This document shows positions 24,217 through 32,671 of a stretch of 40,650 nucleotides of DNA, piece by piece. Below the pieces are notes generated by a model. It saw only the letters and a program-made list of their open reading frames with translations. It had not been told where the DNA came from and ran no database searches. The DNA is from a bacterium. Its GTDB lineage: Bacteria; Auribacterota; JABMQX01. Every line of letters starts with the position of its first letter. The first letter of the stretch is position 1. The DNA is taken from positions 1 through 40,650 of the forward strand of contig JAUYEE010000228.1 in NCBI GenBank assembly GCA_030691545.1, given 5' to 3'. A program made the translations under genes and the position numbers.

Positions 24217-25833
24217 TCAATCGTACAGCAGGGGCTTGGTCTTCCAATCCTTGTCCTTATCGTGTCCGTACTCCGTTACACGCGGTCGGCGCTCGCGCAG
24301 CCGCACGGATTCGATGCCGAGGTAATATCCCTGTGAGAGCGGATTCTTGCCAACACACTCCAATCGCAACTGGTACTCACCGGGATCGGGCCAGAAGTCC
24401 AGCAAGTGAACCTCCCGGGAGCTAACATCCCCGTTGTACAAGTCTATCACCCCGCCGAGCTTGACCCCGTTTAGATAGGCTTGATACTTGCCATAATCAT
24501 AGCTCTCGGTGAGAACGAGCAACAAGCGTTTGGGCTCTTTCTTCTTCACCTCAAATGGGATCTCTACCCATGCGTTGTCCTGCTGCTGCGGTCTGTACAG
24601 CAATTGCTCCTGTTCGTACATTCCTAACTTTTGCGCGACCGCCTCGCCTGGGCCGTGATACTTCTCGCCCGTATAGTCCCTAGCCCAGATGATGGAGTCA
24701 AGATTCGGAAGACTCCGCTCCTTGGCATGCGGCGCCCGAGCCGAGAAAGTGGGCTTGCCCGTCTGATACCAGAACGCCACGGAGGAGTAGTCATCCTGCC
24801 GCTCGTTCCAGCTATTGCTCTTGAAGTCGGGATTCTCATCGGGCGACATCCAGCCGAAATGCTCGATCGTCACGCGAATACTCTTGTTGAAAACGAGCGG
24901 GTCCTGCACGTGCCAACGATAGGCAGATGTGTGGCTGCCGACGATCCCCCACTGATCGAAATAGGGCACGCCGAAATAAGGTGTGCCCGTCGTCTTCAGC
25001 CCCCATGCCGACAGAAAATAGTCCTCGGTCCCTGTGCCCCAGATGGACGCTTCCTCTTCACCGTCTATGTAAATCTTCTCATCGCCCTCACCGAACCAGG
25101 CCGGGCTTCGCGTCCGCACGCTGAGGACCGTCCCCACATAATGCCCCTTGCCATCCGTGTCGAGGATCACATAGTCCTTGCCCTGCTCGACCGGATACTC
25201 CTGCCGATACTGCGCGTAGAAGTAGGGTGTATTCTCCGGAAGCGATTCTTTCTTAATCCAATCAATGTTGTAGTACAGCAGGCTGATCGGTTTGGCACTC
25301 TGGTTGACGATCTCGATGCGGGCGTGCTTGCGAAACGGCATGTGCCAGAAGCAATTGTACGAGTCGGCATCTTCAACGATGACAGGCAGCGAGATGACCT
25401 CGCTTCGCTTGCCAAATGCAGAAGCAAAGAAGTCACCGACCGGTGCTTCCACGGCCGGACGTTCGTCGCCGTCCCAGTACATCCGCAGCAGCATCTCCTG
25501 GTGATTGGCCGATCCCTCTTTCGCCCAGGGGTGCGGCTCGGGTTCTAGAAACGTCACCCAAATATGGGTAATTACGCCCGGTCCCTCCCGGTCCATCAGG
25601 ACCTTTGTCTCGCCCGGTTCGACGTTCTTGTTGTCCCAGTTGCTGTTCGGATCGGGTTTGCCCAGCGGATCGAACTTGCCGTCGGGTCCAATCCGATGCG
25701 TCGAGCTTTCGCGCATGCTCCGGCCTTGCATCGGTCGGGCCAAGTCGCCAAGAAAAGAGGCCTCGACCGTCCCCACACTCATCGCAGCGACAACCCACAG
25801 TACTGAAACCAGCTTCAATCGAGACGCACTCAT
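24217..25833 (-). CDS. Secreted DUF2961 / GH172-like glycoside hydrolase
   Basis: A 538-aa protein with a signal peptide (about 1-25, LVSVLWVVAAMSVGTVEA). The motifs GVITHIWVTF, FGEGDEKIYIDGE and GTGTEDYFLSAWG, with MYWDGDERPAVEAPVGDFF, are hallmarks of DUF2961, now CAZy family GH172, which includes fructan- and arabinan-acting enzymes; the acidic residues in the GEGDEKIYIDGE and GTGTEDYF blocks match the catalytic region. A C-terminal beta-sandwich is likely. AGGGAGG precedes the ATG by eight bases. It probably degrades plant- or microbe-derived polysaccharide outside the cytoplasm; the substrate cannot be told. Confidence 0.88.
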   Translation of the reverse strand: MSASRLKLVSVLWVVAAMSVGTVEASFLGDLARPMQGRSMRESSTHRIGPDGKFDPLGKPDPNSNWDNKNVEPGETKVLMDREGPGVITHIWVTFLEPEPHPWAKEGSANHQEMLLRMYWDGDERPAVEAPVGDFFASAFGKRSEVISLPVIVEDADSYNCFWHMPFRKHARIEIVNQSAKPISLLYYNIDWIKKESLPENTPYFYAQYRQEYPVEQGKDYVILDTDGKGHYVGTVLSVRTRSPAWFGEGDEKIYIDGEEEASIWGTGTEDYFLSAWGLKTTGTPYFGVPYFDQWGIVGSHTSAYRWHVQDPLVFNKSIRVTIEHFGWMSPDENPDFKSNSWNERQDDYSSVAFWYQTGKPTFSARAPHAKERSLPNLDSIIWARDYTGEKYHGPGEAVAQKLGMYEQEQLLYRPQQQDNAWVEIPFEVKKKEPKRLLLVLTESYDYGKYQAYLNGVKLGGVIDLYNGDVSSREVHLLDFWPDPGEYQLRLECVGKNPLSQGYYLGIESVRLRERRPRVTEYGHDKDKDWKTKPLLYD

Positions 25834-25997
25834 GATTCAAACCTCCCTTCAGATGAGATTTGCCCGAGAGTTCATAAGTCGCACATTTGCACGCTACGCC
25901 TTCGACAGTAGCACAATAGCTCGTCCGATTTCCATCGCCGAGGTCAGCGAATGAACCTATTCTCGCCTCTGCTGCCTTCGGTTGATGCGGACAAGAA

Positions 25998-26819
25998 TCA
26001 ACCCGGCGTGCATTTGACCAGGTTGAAGCGGCCCCATTTTGTCCTGAACGGGACGTAGCCCTGTATCATAGGAGGGGTCTCCACCGGCTCCTCCTTCCCT
26101 CGGTCAGGCGGCGATGGGGGTTCTATATGAGCCCCGGGATAGATGTCCAGGTGTTCAACACCGGGAATCCTGACCCCCTGCCCAACAAGGATGACTCTTC
26201 CCGGCGCCGAAGGCGAAAGAAAACCCAACCCCAACCTGCTCCCCGTTGGACGGGGCTTGTCGTACACCACGTCGCCCCCAACTGACGTGGTGGCGTACGT
26301 CGTCATATAAGTAGCCGCCCTGGATGCAAGACCGGAAGCGGGATGCCCGCACGGGAAGGTCCTCACCTCACCCATAAATCCCACGGGCGCATGGGCAGGC
26401 GGGCCCTCGAAATCCCCGCTCAAGTGATAAACTGCTCGAGCGGCTTTACCGATCTCGCGAACCTCAAAAAACCAGTGCTCCGTCCGACGCGGGTCGAGAA
26501 ACCTCCCCGGCTCCAGGACGCACCGGATCGAAAGCATGTACACTTGTGCCCCCGGAACGTCGTACTCATTAAGTTTCGCGAGGGTTGGGCCATTGGGGTC
26601 CACGCGGCCGTCTGCGCCTTTCCAGCCGAAATGACGAAGTTGAAACGTCTGGATCGCGTTGATGGTCTTTGGCCCACAAATCCCGTCCACAGCCAGCCGC
26701 ACTTTCGGTCCCCCCTCGGGCGGAGGAACCTTATTCAGGAGTTCCTGGACCGTCTTGACATCCGGGGGGCGATTGACTCCCCCCATGCGCCCAACCGATG
26801 CCGAAATGCTTCTTGCCAT
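25998..26819 (-). CDS. Peptidoglycan-binding-domain protein, possibly T6SS-linked
   Basis: A 273-aa protein. Residues about 1-88 form a PG_binding_1 domain (RPPDVKTVQELLNKVPP, LAVDGICGPKTINAIQTFQ), which binds cell wall or acts as a docking module. The remaining 185 residues have no motif I can name; they include a Trp/Phe-rich FFEVREIGKA and a Pro-rich tail. There is no signal peptide, so export by another route such as T6SS is plausible. The ATG at 26819 is preferred, with AAGGAGAACGTCTC upstream. It is the nearest same-strand neighbour of the T6SS run but is separated by the GH172 gene. Confidence 0.75.
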   Translation of the reverse strand: MARSISASVGRMGGVNRPPDVKTVQELLNKVPPPEGGPKVRLAVDGICGPKTINAIQTFQLRHFGWKGADGRVDPNGPTLAKLNEYDVPGAQVYMLSIRCVLEPGRFLDPRRTEHWFFEVREIGKAARAVYHLSGDFEGPPAHAPVGFMGEVRTFPCGHPASGLASRAATYMTTYATTSVGGDVVYDKPRPTGSRLGLGFLSPSAPGRVILVGQGVRIPGVEHLDIYPGAHIEPPSPPDRGKEEPVETPPMIQGYVPFRTKWGRFNLVKCTPG

Positions 26820-26870
26820 GAGACGTTCTCCTTGTGTTGACGCGATGACGTACAAAAAGCAAGCTTTGAA

Positions 26871-26930
26871 CAGGATAATCCCGCCAGAGGCGCGGCACAG
26901 GATAATCCTGAAAATCCTATCAATCCTGTC
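26871..26930. repeat. CAGGAT/ATCCTG repeat interrupted by a small palindrome
   Basis: CAGGATAATC occurs at 26871-26880 and again at 26898-26907, then AATCCTGAAAATCCT and CAATCCTGTC follow. The 17 bases between the two CAGGATAATC copies are CCGCCAGAGGCGCGGCA, matching the CCCGCC-AGA-GGCGGG hairpin at 20156-20172 with one arm imperfect. Confidence 0.7.
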
Positions 26931-27213
26931 TGGTCTTGCTCTGCGGCACGGTGAAATATAGCCGCGCTTCTATCTGCCCACCAATGACCATGTCGTTCCG
27001 GATAATACCCCAAAACAGCGATCTCGTGCAACACAAGACGGTGATTCATGATGTCCGGAACGGCGCCGACGTCCTGGTCTTCAATGAGTTTTGCACTTCG
27101 TCTTGTTTCCCTGGCCGCGAAGGCGCACGCCTCAAACGGACGCGCGGCATACGTCCTCATGTCCGATACCTCTCAGCGCGCACGCGGGCAGGCCAGCCCG
27201 TGAATCATGGAAT

Positions 27214-27265
27214 CATGGGCATCTTGCCCATGTTGAAGGGATGCAGGCAGGGACGCCTGCGCTAC
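27214..27265. repeat. Two adjacent palindromes (CATGGGCA type and R-family)
   Basis: CATGGGCA and TGCCCATG around TCT (27214-27232), then ten bases later an R-family unit (27243-27265) with GCAGGC and GCCTGC arms followed by GCTAC. Confidence 0.75.
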
Positions 27266-27317
27266 GCTCACGGTCTAAGAGCCCGCGCCACTGCCACGGC
27301 CTCACGTCCAACCCCTT

Positions 27318-27420
27318 GGCGCCGGGCTTTAGCCGGCGCCCTTCTCGTTAGCCACGGGCTTTAGTCCGTGGCATTGCTACGCTGCAGGTTTCTGCCTGAG
27401 CAGGCTTCAGCCTGGCTTCT
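27318..27420. repeat. Three further hairpins in series
   Basis: GGCGCCGG/CCGGCGCC type (27318-27340, loop GCTTTAG-like), GCCACGG/CCGTGGC (27351-27372, loop GCTTTAGT), and overlapping GCAGG...CCTG and GCAGGCT/AGCCTG units at about 27384-27416. The first two share a GGGCTTTAG core with different arms. Confidence 0.75.
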
Positions 27421-27604
27421 CGATGAGGGGATTCATCCATACCCCTCATACGTAGCCACACCCTATGGACCAGGATAGTGCACCTCCGTCTGTCAATTTG
27501 GTATCATCCCCCCGGAACTTACAGCGACAGTAGCGCAGCGGCGGCTTGTGCACCACGCAGCCGCCGAATCGCGCACGGATACGAACTCTTCAAGGAGCAA
27601 AATC

Positions 27605-29671
27605 GTGAAGCCGAGGAACTCTTACAAGGCCCTGGTGATTCTCTGGGTCATCATCTCTCTGATGACATGGATGCAAGCCAACGCGGGGCAGGAAGCTTTC
27701 CAGCTCAGACTCCAGCCCCGCCCAGGCGGGGTTAACACGTCGGACGAGACGGGAATGATCGCAGGCTCCACACCATCTGCCCTATACCGCGACGCAGTTT
27801 GCGACCCCGCCGAAGGCGGGGCTGACTCCATCACCGTTGAAAACCTTGTGGCAAACTTGAGCGTGGTGCGAGGGCCGGTGAACGGCGCCCGCCTTCAGGC
27901 CAACGGAAAGACATTGTCCATATACGGCGATCCGCGGGAGCATCCGCCCGGCGCGGACCGGGTGCTGCTTACGCATTGTCGCCGGGACGTAGCCTGGGCG
28001 GCGCGTGCGTTGATGGAACGAGGAGCCACTGCGGTGGTGCCGGAAAAGGAGGCTCATCTCTTCGTTCAGGCTCAGGATTTCTGGGGGCGATTTGACAAGG
28101 CGCGTTTTCACAATTACTCCCAGAGCTCCACCAAGGTGTTGGCCGAATCCATGCCGGCGGCACAAACGGTGCGACCAAGCGAGACTCTGACTTGGGAAGG
28201 CATCCCCATCCGAGTTCTGGCGACTCCGGGTTATACTGCTGGGGCAGTCACATACCTGCTTCAGCTCGAGGGCAAGACCATTGCCTTTACGGGCGACCTG
28301 GTTTATGGCGATGGCAGAATCCTCGACCTTTACAGTTTCCAAGACGCCATTCCCGAGGCCAAGATCGGAGGGTATCACGGTTATGCGGCGCGATTGTCCG
28401 ACTTGATGGCGAGCTTGCGCCAGTTACTGGCCGAGAAACCCGACTTTCTCATCCCCGGTCGCGGTCCGGTCATCGAACGTCCATCGGAGGCCATCGCTTC
28501 TCTGATCCAGCGAGTCGAATCACTATACTCGAACTATCTCTCGATTGACGCGCTGCGTTGGTATTTCGGCGATGAGCATATTCTGACGAAGGCGAGGAGG
28601 GTACTGGGTCCTGCCGCCTCGATTGACTGGATGCCGATGGCCGAAACCAGACCCTTGCCTTCCTATGTGACCGCCATTGCCAACACGCGCTTGATCCGAT
28701 CCGCCGATGGAGCGGGTTTCCTGGTGGACTGCGGCAGCAAGCAGATTCTCGATCAACTCCAGGAACTGCGCCGAACCGGTGCCCTCGCGTCGCTCGATCA
28801 CCTTTTTATCACCCATTATCATGACGATCACACCGATCAGGTGCCGGCCGCGGTGGACGCTTTCGGTGCAACAGTGCTGGCCTGCCGCGAACTATGGGAC
28901 ATTCTCGAGAACCCAGGCGACTACTCGCTCCCCTGCCTGACGCGCCATCCCATTCTTGTATCAGGAAGACTAACCAGCGGCGCACAATGGCGTTGGAAAG
29001 AATTCAAGTTGACCGCCTACTATTTCCCGGGTCAGACGCTATACCACCAGGCCCTCCTTGTGCAAAAGGACGGCGGTGAATCCATCTTCTTCATCGGGGA
29101 CTCGTTCACTCCCTCCGGCATTGACGACTACTGTCTTCAGAATCGAAACTTCCTGCATCCAGACGCAGGTTTCTTCAAATGCCTGGCCATGTTGAAGACC
29201 CTGCCCGAAGGATGCTGGCTGGTGAATCAGCACGTCGAGCCTATGTTCCGTTTTACCCCGCAGCAACTCGAGCGAATGCGCAGCACGTTGCGCGAACGCG
29301 TGGACCTTTTGCGTTCCTTGTTTCCCTGGGACGACCCGAATTATGGACTCGACGAATGCTGGGCGCGGCTTCATCCCTATGGCATCCAAGCGGAGAGCAA
29401 AAAGCCGTTTGCCTGCCAGGCCGTCATCTTCAACCACAGTCCCAGCGAACGGTGTTTTGTAATCCGGCCGCATTTGCCGAAGGGCTGGATGTTGAAAGGT
29501 CCCTCGCCCGACCGGGTTTGGATTCCACCCAAGCAGGAGGGAGCCGTTGGGTTCACTGTCCTGCCAACGCCCGACGCTCAACCGGGCCTCTATGTCATTA
29601 CGGCTGATGTCAAAACGCATCAAGGGGAGTTTCGGGAATGGATCGAGGCTATCGTGCGGATTGCGCCTTAG
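27605..29671 (+). CDS. Exported protein with two tandem metallo-beta-lactamase folds
   Basis: A 688-aa protein. A GTG start at 27605 is chosen because AAGGAG lies seven bases upstream and a signal peptide follows (MKPRNSYKALVILWVIISLM, to about residue 28). The first fold (about 78-300) keeps TPGYTAG (208), GDLVYG (230) and PGRGPV (284), but its metal motif is degraded to THCRRDV (123). The second fold (about 350-590) has intact THYHDDHTD (403-411), PGQTLYH, GDSFTP and NQHVEP, so it should bind two metals. Two hairpin repeats lie in codons 38-43 and 67-73 between signal peptide and first fold. The HzsA-like gene follows 65 bases downstream, making an operon likely. Substrate unknown. Confidence 0.85.
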   Translation: MKPRNSYKALVILWVIISLMTWMQANAGQEAFQLRLQPRPGGVNTSDETGMIAGSTPSALYRDAVCDPAEGGADSITVENLVANLSVVRGPVNGARLQANGKTLSIYGDPREHPPGADRVLLTHCRRDVAWAARALMERGATAVVPEKEAHLFVQAQDFWGRFDKARFHNYSQSSTKVLAESMPAAQTVRPSETLTWEGIPIRVLATPGYTAGAVTYLLQLEGKTIAFTGDLVYGDGRILDLYSFQDAIPEAKIGGYHGYAARLSDLMASLRQLLAEKPDFLIPGRGPVIERPSEAIASLIQRVESLYSNYLSIDALRWYFGDEHILTKARRVLGPAASIDWMPMAETRPLPSYVTAIANTRLIRSADGAGFLVDCGSKQILDQLQELRRTGALASLDHLFITHYHDDHTDQVPAAVDAFGATVLACRELWDILENPGDYSLPCLTRHPILVSGRLTSGAQWRWKEFKLTAYYFPGQTLYHQALLVQKDGGESIFFIGDSFTPSGIDDYCLQNRNFLHPDAGFFKCLAMLKTLPEGCWLVNQHVEPMFRFTPQQLERMRSTLRERVDLLRSLFPWDDPNYGLDECWARLHPYGIQAESKKPFACQAVIFNHSPSERCFVIRPHLPKGWMLKGPSPDRVWIPPKQEGAVGFTVLPTPDAQPGLYVITADVKTHQGEFREWIEAIVRIAP
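27716..27731. repeat. CCCCGCC/GGCGGGG hairpin inside a coding sequence
   Basis: Seven-base perfect arms with loop CA, in codons about 38-43 of the metallo-beta-lactamase gene. It belongs with the hairpins at 27805-27821 and 20156-20172. Confidence 0.75.
27805..27821. repeat. Second CCCCGCC/GGCGGGG hairpin inside the same gene
   Basis: Seven-base perfect arms with loop GAA, 90 bases after the first hairpin, translated as DPAEGGAD in the linker before the first fold. Confidence 0.75.
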
Positions 29672-29736
29672 CCGCTTCCTGCCAAGCTATAGGGCGTCGG
29701 TTGCGTATGTTGTCAAGCAGTAATGAATGGTGGAGA

Positions 29737-32466
29737 ATGAAGGCAAGCTTTCTTCTGACAGGCGTGGTTGCGGCATGGACATGGTCTCTCGCTGCCGTTG
29801 ACCTGTCCCAGCCCGACAAGCCAAACACGATGGCATTCGCGCCGACGGAAGCCCGTTTTATCCGGCTGGTGATACACAGCAGTGCTCAAAGTGAGCCCTG
29901 CATAGATGAGTTGGAGGTTTACGGTCCGGAGGGCGACAAGAATCTCGCTCTGGACAGCGCGGGTGGGAAGGCAACGGCATCTTCCTGCCTTCCTGGCTAT
30001 GCCATTCATCAGATCGCTCATCTGAACGACGGCCTTTACGGTAACAGCCACAGTTGGATTGCCGCCGGGACTCGAGATGAATGGGCACAGATTGAACTCC
30101 CGAAAGTGGCGACTGTCGCCAAAGTGGTTTTCTCTCGCGACCGGGAGGGGCGTTACCGCGACCGGATGCCTGTCAGCATCGAAGTCCGCGTTTCTGTTGA
30201 TGGCGTGGGCTGGAGAACGGTCGCTCGCGGGAGCGCCTTCCCCATCCTGCCGGAGGGGCAGTTGGGTGAAGAGGAACTGCTTCGCTATGCGTTCGAATGC
30301 GAAGACCTCACTTGGAGCAAGTTCGATCTGTCGGACTCCCTGAGCCGAGTCCTCAGGCAAATGGAGGAGATGCTCAACCGGTTTTCGGACAAAGGATTGG
30401 ATGTATCGAAAGAGCATGCCGAGCTGGCAGAATTCCGCCGGCGCCAGGTTGCGTTGCAGGGATTGCCCGCTGCTGCAACGAACAGACGGGAGCTTTTCTT
30501 CCAGGCGCGCCTGGCCAAACGCCTGCTGTTTCTCCGTGAACCTGAACTGGCAGCGCTGGAACGAATCCTGTTTGTGAAGCGGCATCCCTTCGAACCTTCG
30601 CACAATTACAGTGTTATTCTTGACGCTGCGGGCGGTCCGGGCGGCGGAATCTGCACTCTGGGGATTCCCCGTCGGCACGGACGCTTGGAGCCAGGCGAGG
30701 CAAGAGTGACGATGCTGTTTGAGGCCGGAAACGGGATTGCCCGCGATCCAGTGGCCACTTTCGACGCCACCAGGATTTACTTTGGCTATGGCGCCTTGAA
30801 GCGCCACTATTTCCATCTGTGGACGATGAACGCCGATGGGAGTCATCTGAACCGGATTACCGACGGGCCGTTCCACGATTACTTTCCCTGCCCGTTGCCC
30901 GACGGCGGGCTGGCGTTGATCAGCACACGGTGTAAGTCCCGGTTCCTCTGCTGGCGTCCGCAGGCTTTCGTGCTTTTTCGCATGGATGCCGACGGCGGCA
31001 ATATTCAGCCGCTCTCTCACGCCAACTTGAGCGAGTGGACGCCGACGATGATGAACGATGGCCGGATTATCTGGATGCGCTCGGAGTATCTCGACAAGGG
31101 GGCCGACTTTGGCCACACCCTTTGGGCCATTCGCCCCGACGGTACGCACCCGGAACTCATCTTCGGAAACAACACACTGAACTGCTATGCCAACGGCCGC
31201 GAGGTGCCAGGCTCCGGCGAGCTCCTGTGCACGCTCGTTTCGCATGGCGGCGATCTCAATGGCCCCATCGCATTGATTGATGTCGCCAAGGGCCGATTCA
31301 ATCCCCAAGCCATCTCCAACATCACGCCGGACGTGGAGCCCCATTATCACATGAGCTGGGCGAGGCAGCAGTGCTTCCGCGATCCCTTTCCGATCAGTTG
31401 CGATTATTTCCTGTGCAGCCACGCCCCGTTCGACAAATTCGGCCTATATGTCATTGATCGCTATGGTAATCGAGAACTCCTCTACCTCGACCCTGAAATT
31501 GGGAGCATGTCCCCCACGCTGTTGCAGCAAGTTGCTCCCCCGCCGGTCTTAGGCAAGAGCGTCGAGCCCGGAGACGAGTGGCCTGCACAGGGCCAGTTTA
31601 TTGTGGCGGACGTTTACCGCGGACTGGAGCCCACCGTCAGAAGAGGTGTGGTGAAACACATTCGCGTTTGCCAGGAGATGCGGGCCGACTTGACCCAGCT
31701 TCCCAACGGCGAATACCAGAAGGATCACGAGCCGTTCGAGGATTGGTATGCGACGCCGATCCACAAAGTCAGTGGGCCTCATGGTTGGCCCAGCTATGTC
31801 GCCAAAGCCGACCTGGGCATCGTGCCAGTGGAACAGGACGGTTCGGCCAACTTCTATGCTCCTTCCGACAAGGTGTTGTATTTCCAGGTGCTGGATGGCG
31901 ATTTCAACGAGATGCAGCGCATGCGTAGTGTCGTCCAATTGCAGGCCGGGGAAAAGCGGGGTTGCATCGGTTGCCACGAAGGACGGATGTCCGCCCCGCC
32001 GTCGGCCGGGCCCATTCCGCTGGCGCTGCGACGCGAGCCCAGTCCGCTACAGCCGCCGCCTTGGGGCGCAGGCCCGTTCTCCTATGAGAAAGTGGTCCAG
32101 CCGGTATGGGACGCCAGGTGTGTCCGCTGCCACGACGCCAATGACAAGCAGCGGATTGACCTGACAGGTGCGCTCGACGGGGACGGAGTTCCTGCTTCCT
32201 ACCGAACCGTGATTGAGAAGGGCTGGGTGCACTATTTCGATTACACCTGGGGCCGGGAGCACTCAAAGGCCGAACCACTCAGCTTCGGCACTGTCAAGAG
32301 CACGCTGTGGCAGACCCTTGATGCCGGACATTACGACGTCCAGCTCACGAGAGATGAAATCCGTCGGGTCAAGTGCTGGACTGACCTGAACTGCCCGTTG
32401 TGGCCTGACTATATCTTCCGGTTCAACCGCCCGGGTGTGCAAACGGCAAGTCGCCCTGCGAACTGA
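29737..32466 (+). CDS. Exported HzsA-like dihaem protein with discoidin and beta-propeller parts
   Basis: A 909-aa protein. A signal peptide (MKASFLLTGVVAAWTWSLAA) is followed by a discoidin/F5-8C-like domain (about 25-145: DELEVYG, NDGLYGNSHSW, WAQIELPKVATVAKV), a helical linker, a beta-propeller-like middle (WTMNADGSHLNRITDGPFHD, FRMDADGGNIQPLS) and a C-terminal part with two haem c motifs, CIGCH (743-747) and CVRCH (795-799). This order matches the HzsA-related family common in planctomycetes. It is not evidence of anammox: many relatives occur in heterotrophs. A start at 29707 is also possible. It follows the metallo-beta-lactamase gene and is probably periplasmic redox or binding protein. 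Confidence 0.85.
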   Translation: MKASFLLTGVVAAWTWSLAAVDLSQPDKPNTMAFAPTEARFIRLVIHSSAQSEPCIDELEVYGPEGDKNLALDSAGGKATASSCLPGYAIHQIAHLNDGLYGNSHSWIAAGTRDEWAQIELPKVATVAKVVFSRDREGRYRDRMPVSIEVRVSVDGVGWRTVARGSAFPILPEGQLGEEELLRYAFECEDLTWSKFDLSDSLSRVLRQMEEMLNRFSDKGLDVSKEHAELAEFRRRQVALQGLPAAATNRRELFFQARLAKRLLFLREPELAALERILFVKRHPFEPSHNYSVILDAAGGPGGGICTLGIPRRHGRLEPGEARVTMLFEAGNGIARDPVATFDATRIYFGYGALKRHYFHLWTMNADGSHLNRITDGPFHDYFPCPLPDGGLALISTRCKSRFLCWRPQAFVLFRMDADGGNIQPLSHANLSEWTPTMMNDGRIIWMRSEYLDKGADFGHTLWAIRPDGTHPELIFGNNTLNCYANGREVPGSGELLCTLVSHGGDLNGPIALIDVAKGRFNPQAISNITPDVEPHYHMSWARQQCFRDPFPISCDYFLCSHAPFDKFGLYVIDRYGNRELLYLDPEIGSMSPTLLQQVAPPPVLGKSVEPGDEWPAQGQFIVADVYRGLEPTVRRGVVKHIRVCQEMRADLTQLPNGEYQKDHEPFEDWYATPIHKVSGPHGWPSYVAKADLGIVPVEQDGSANFYAPSDKVLYFQVLDGDFNEMQRMRSVVQLQAGEKRGCIGCHEGRMSAPPSAGPIPLALRREPSPLQPPPWGAGPFSYEKVVQPVWDARCVRCHDANDKQRIDLTGALDGDGVPASYRTVIEKGWVHYFDYTWGREHSKAEPLSFGTVKSTLWQTLDAGHYDVQLTRDEIRRVKCWTDLNCPLWPDYIFRFNRPGVQTASRPAN

Positions 32467-32671
32467 CTAAGACGTTTTGCTCACGCCCGGTTCCAGGGAA
32501 AGCAAGCCTACCTGAGAAGCCTCGGTTTGTTGAATGGGGTCCGGAGCGACAAGAGGTCGAGTGGAATTGGTCAACAGGGATTCTCAAGGCTACGATTCTG
32601 GAATGAATTTCCATGGCGTGTTGGCCGTGAATGATTACTCGAGGTGCTGGGAACAGCCGCTTCATCCGCCC

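Larger units (their letters stand above)
26820..27604. other. 785-base gap full of repeats and hairpins
   Basis: This lies between divergent genes (a minus-strand gene starting at 26819 and a plus-strand gene starting at 27605). It contains the ATCCTG-type repeat at 26871-26930 and at least six hairpins from 27214 to 27420. Open frames here are short and overlap repeats; I accept none as a gene. Promoters for both flanking genes must lie here but are not obvious. Confidence 0.6.

Noticed and set aside
26936..27364. Open frames of about 140 codons on both strands in the 26.8-27.6 kb gap.
   Set aside because: They run through several hairpin and heptad repeats, lack good ribosome sites and match no family.
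29713..31422. A 569-codon minus-strand frame opposite the HzsA-like gene.
   Set aside because: The plus-strand frame shows a signal peptide, domain motifs and CXXCH sites; the opposite frame is a shadow caused by high GC.
29737..32466. Hydrazine synthase, implying an anammox organism.
   Set aside because: Only one HzsA-like protein is present, with no HzsB/C or other anammox genes, and such relatives are widespread in heterotrophs.
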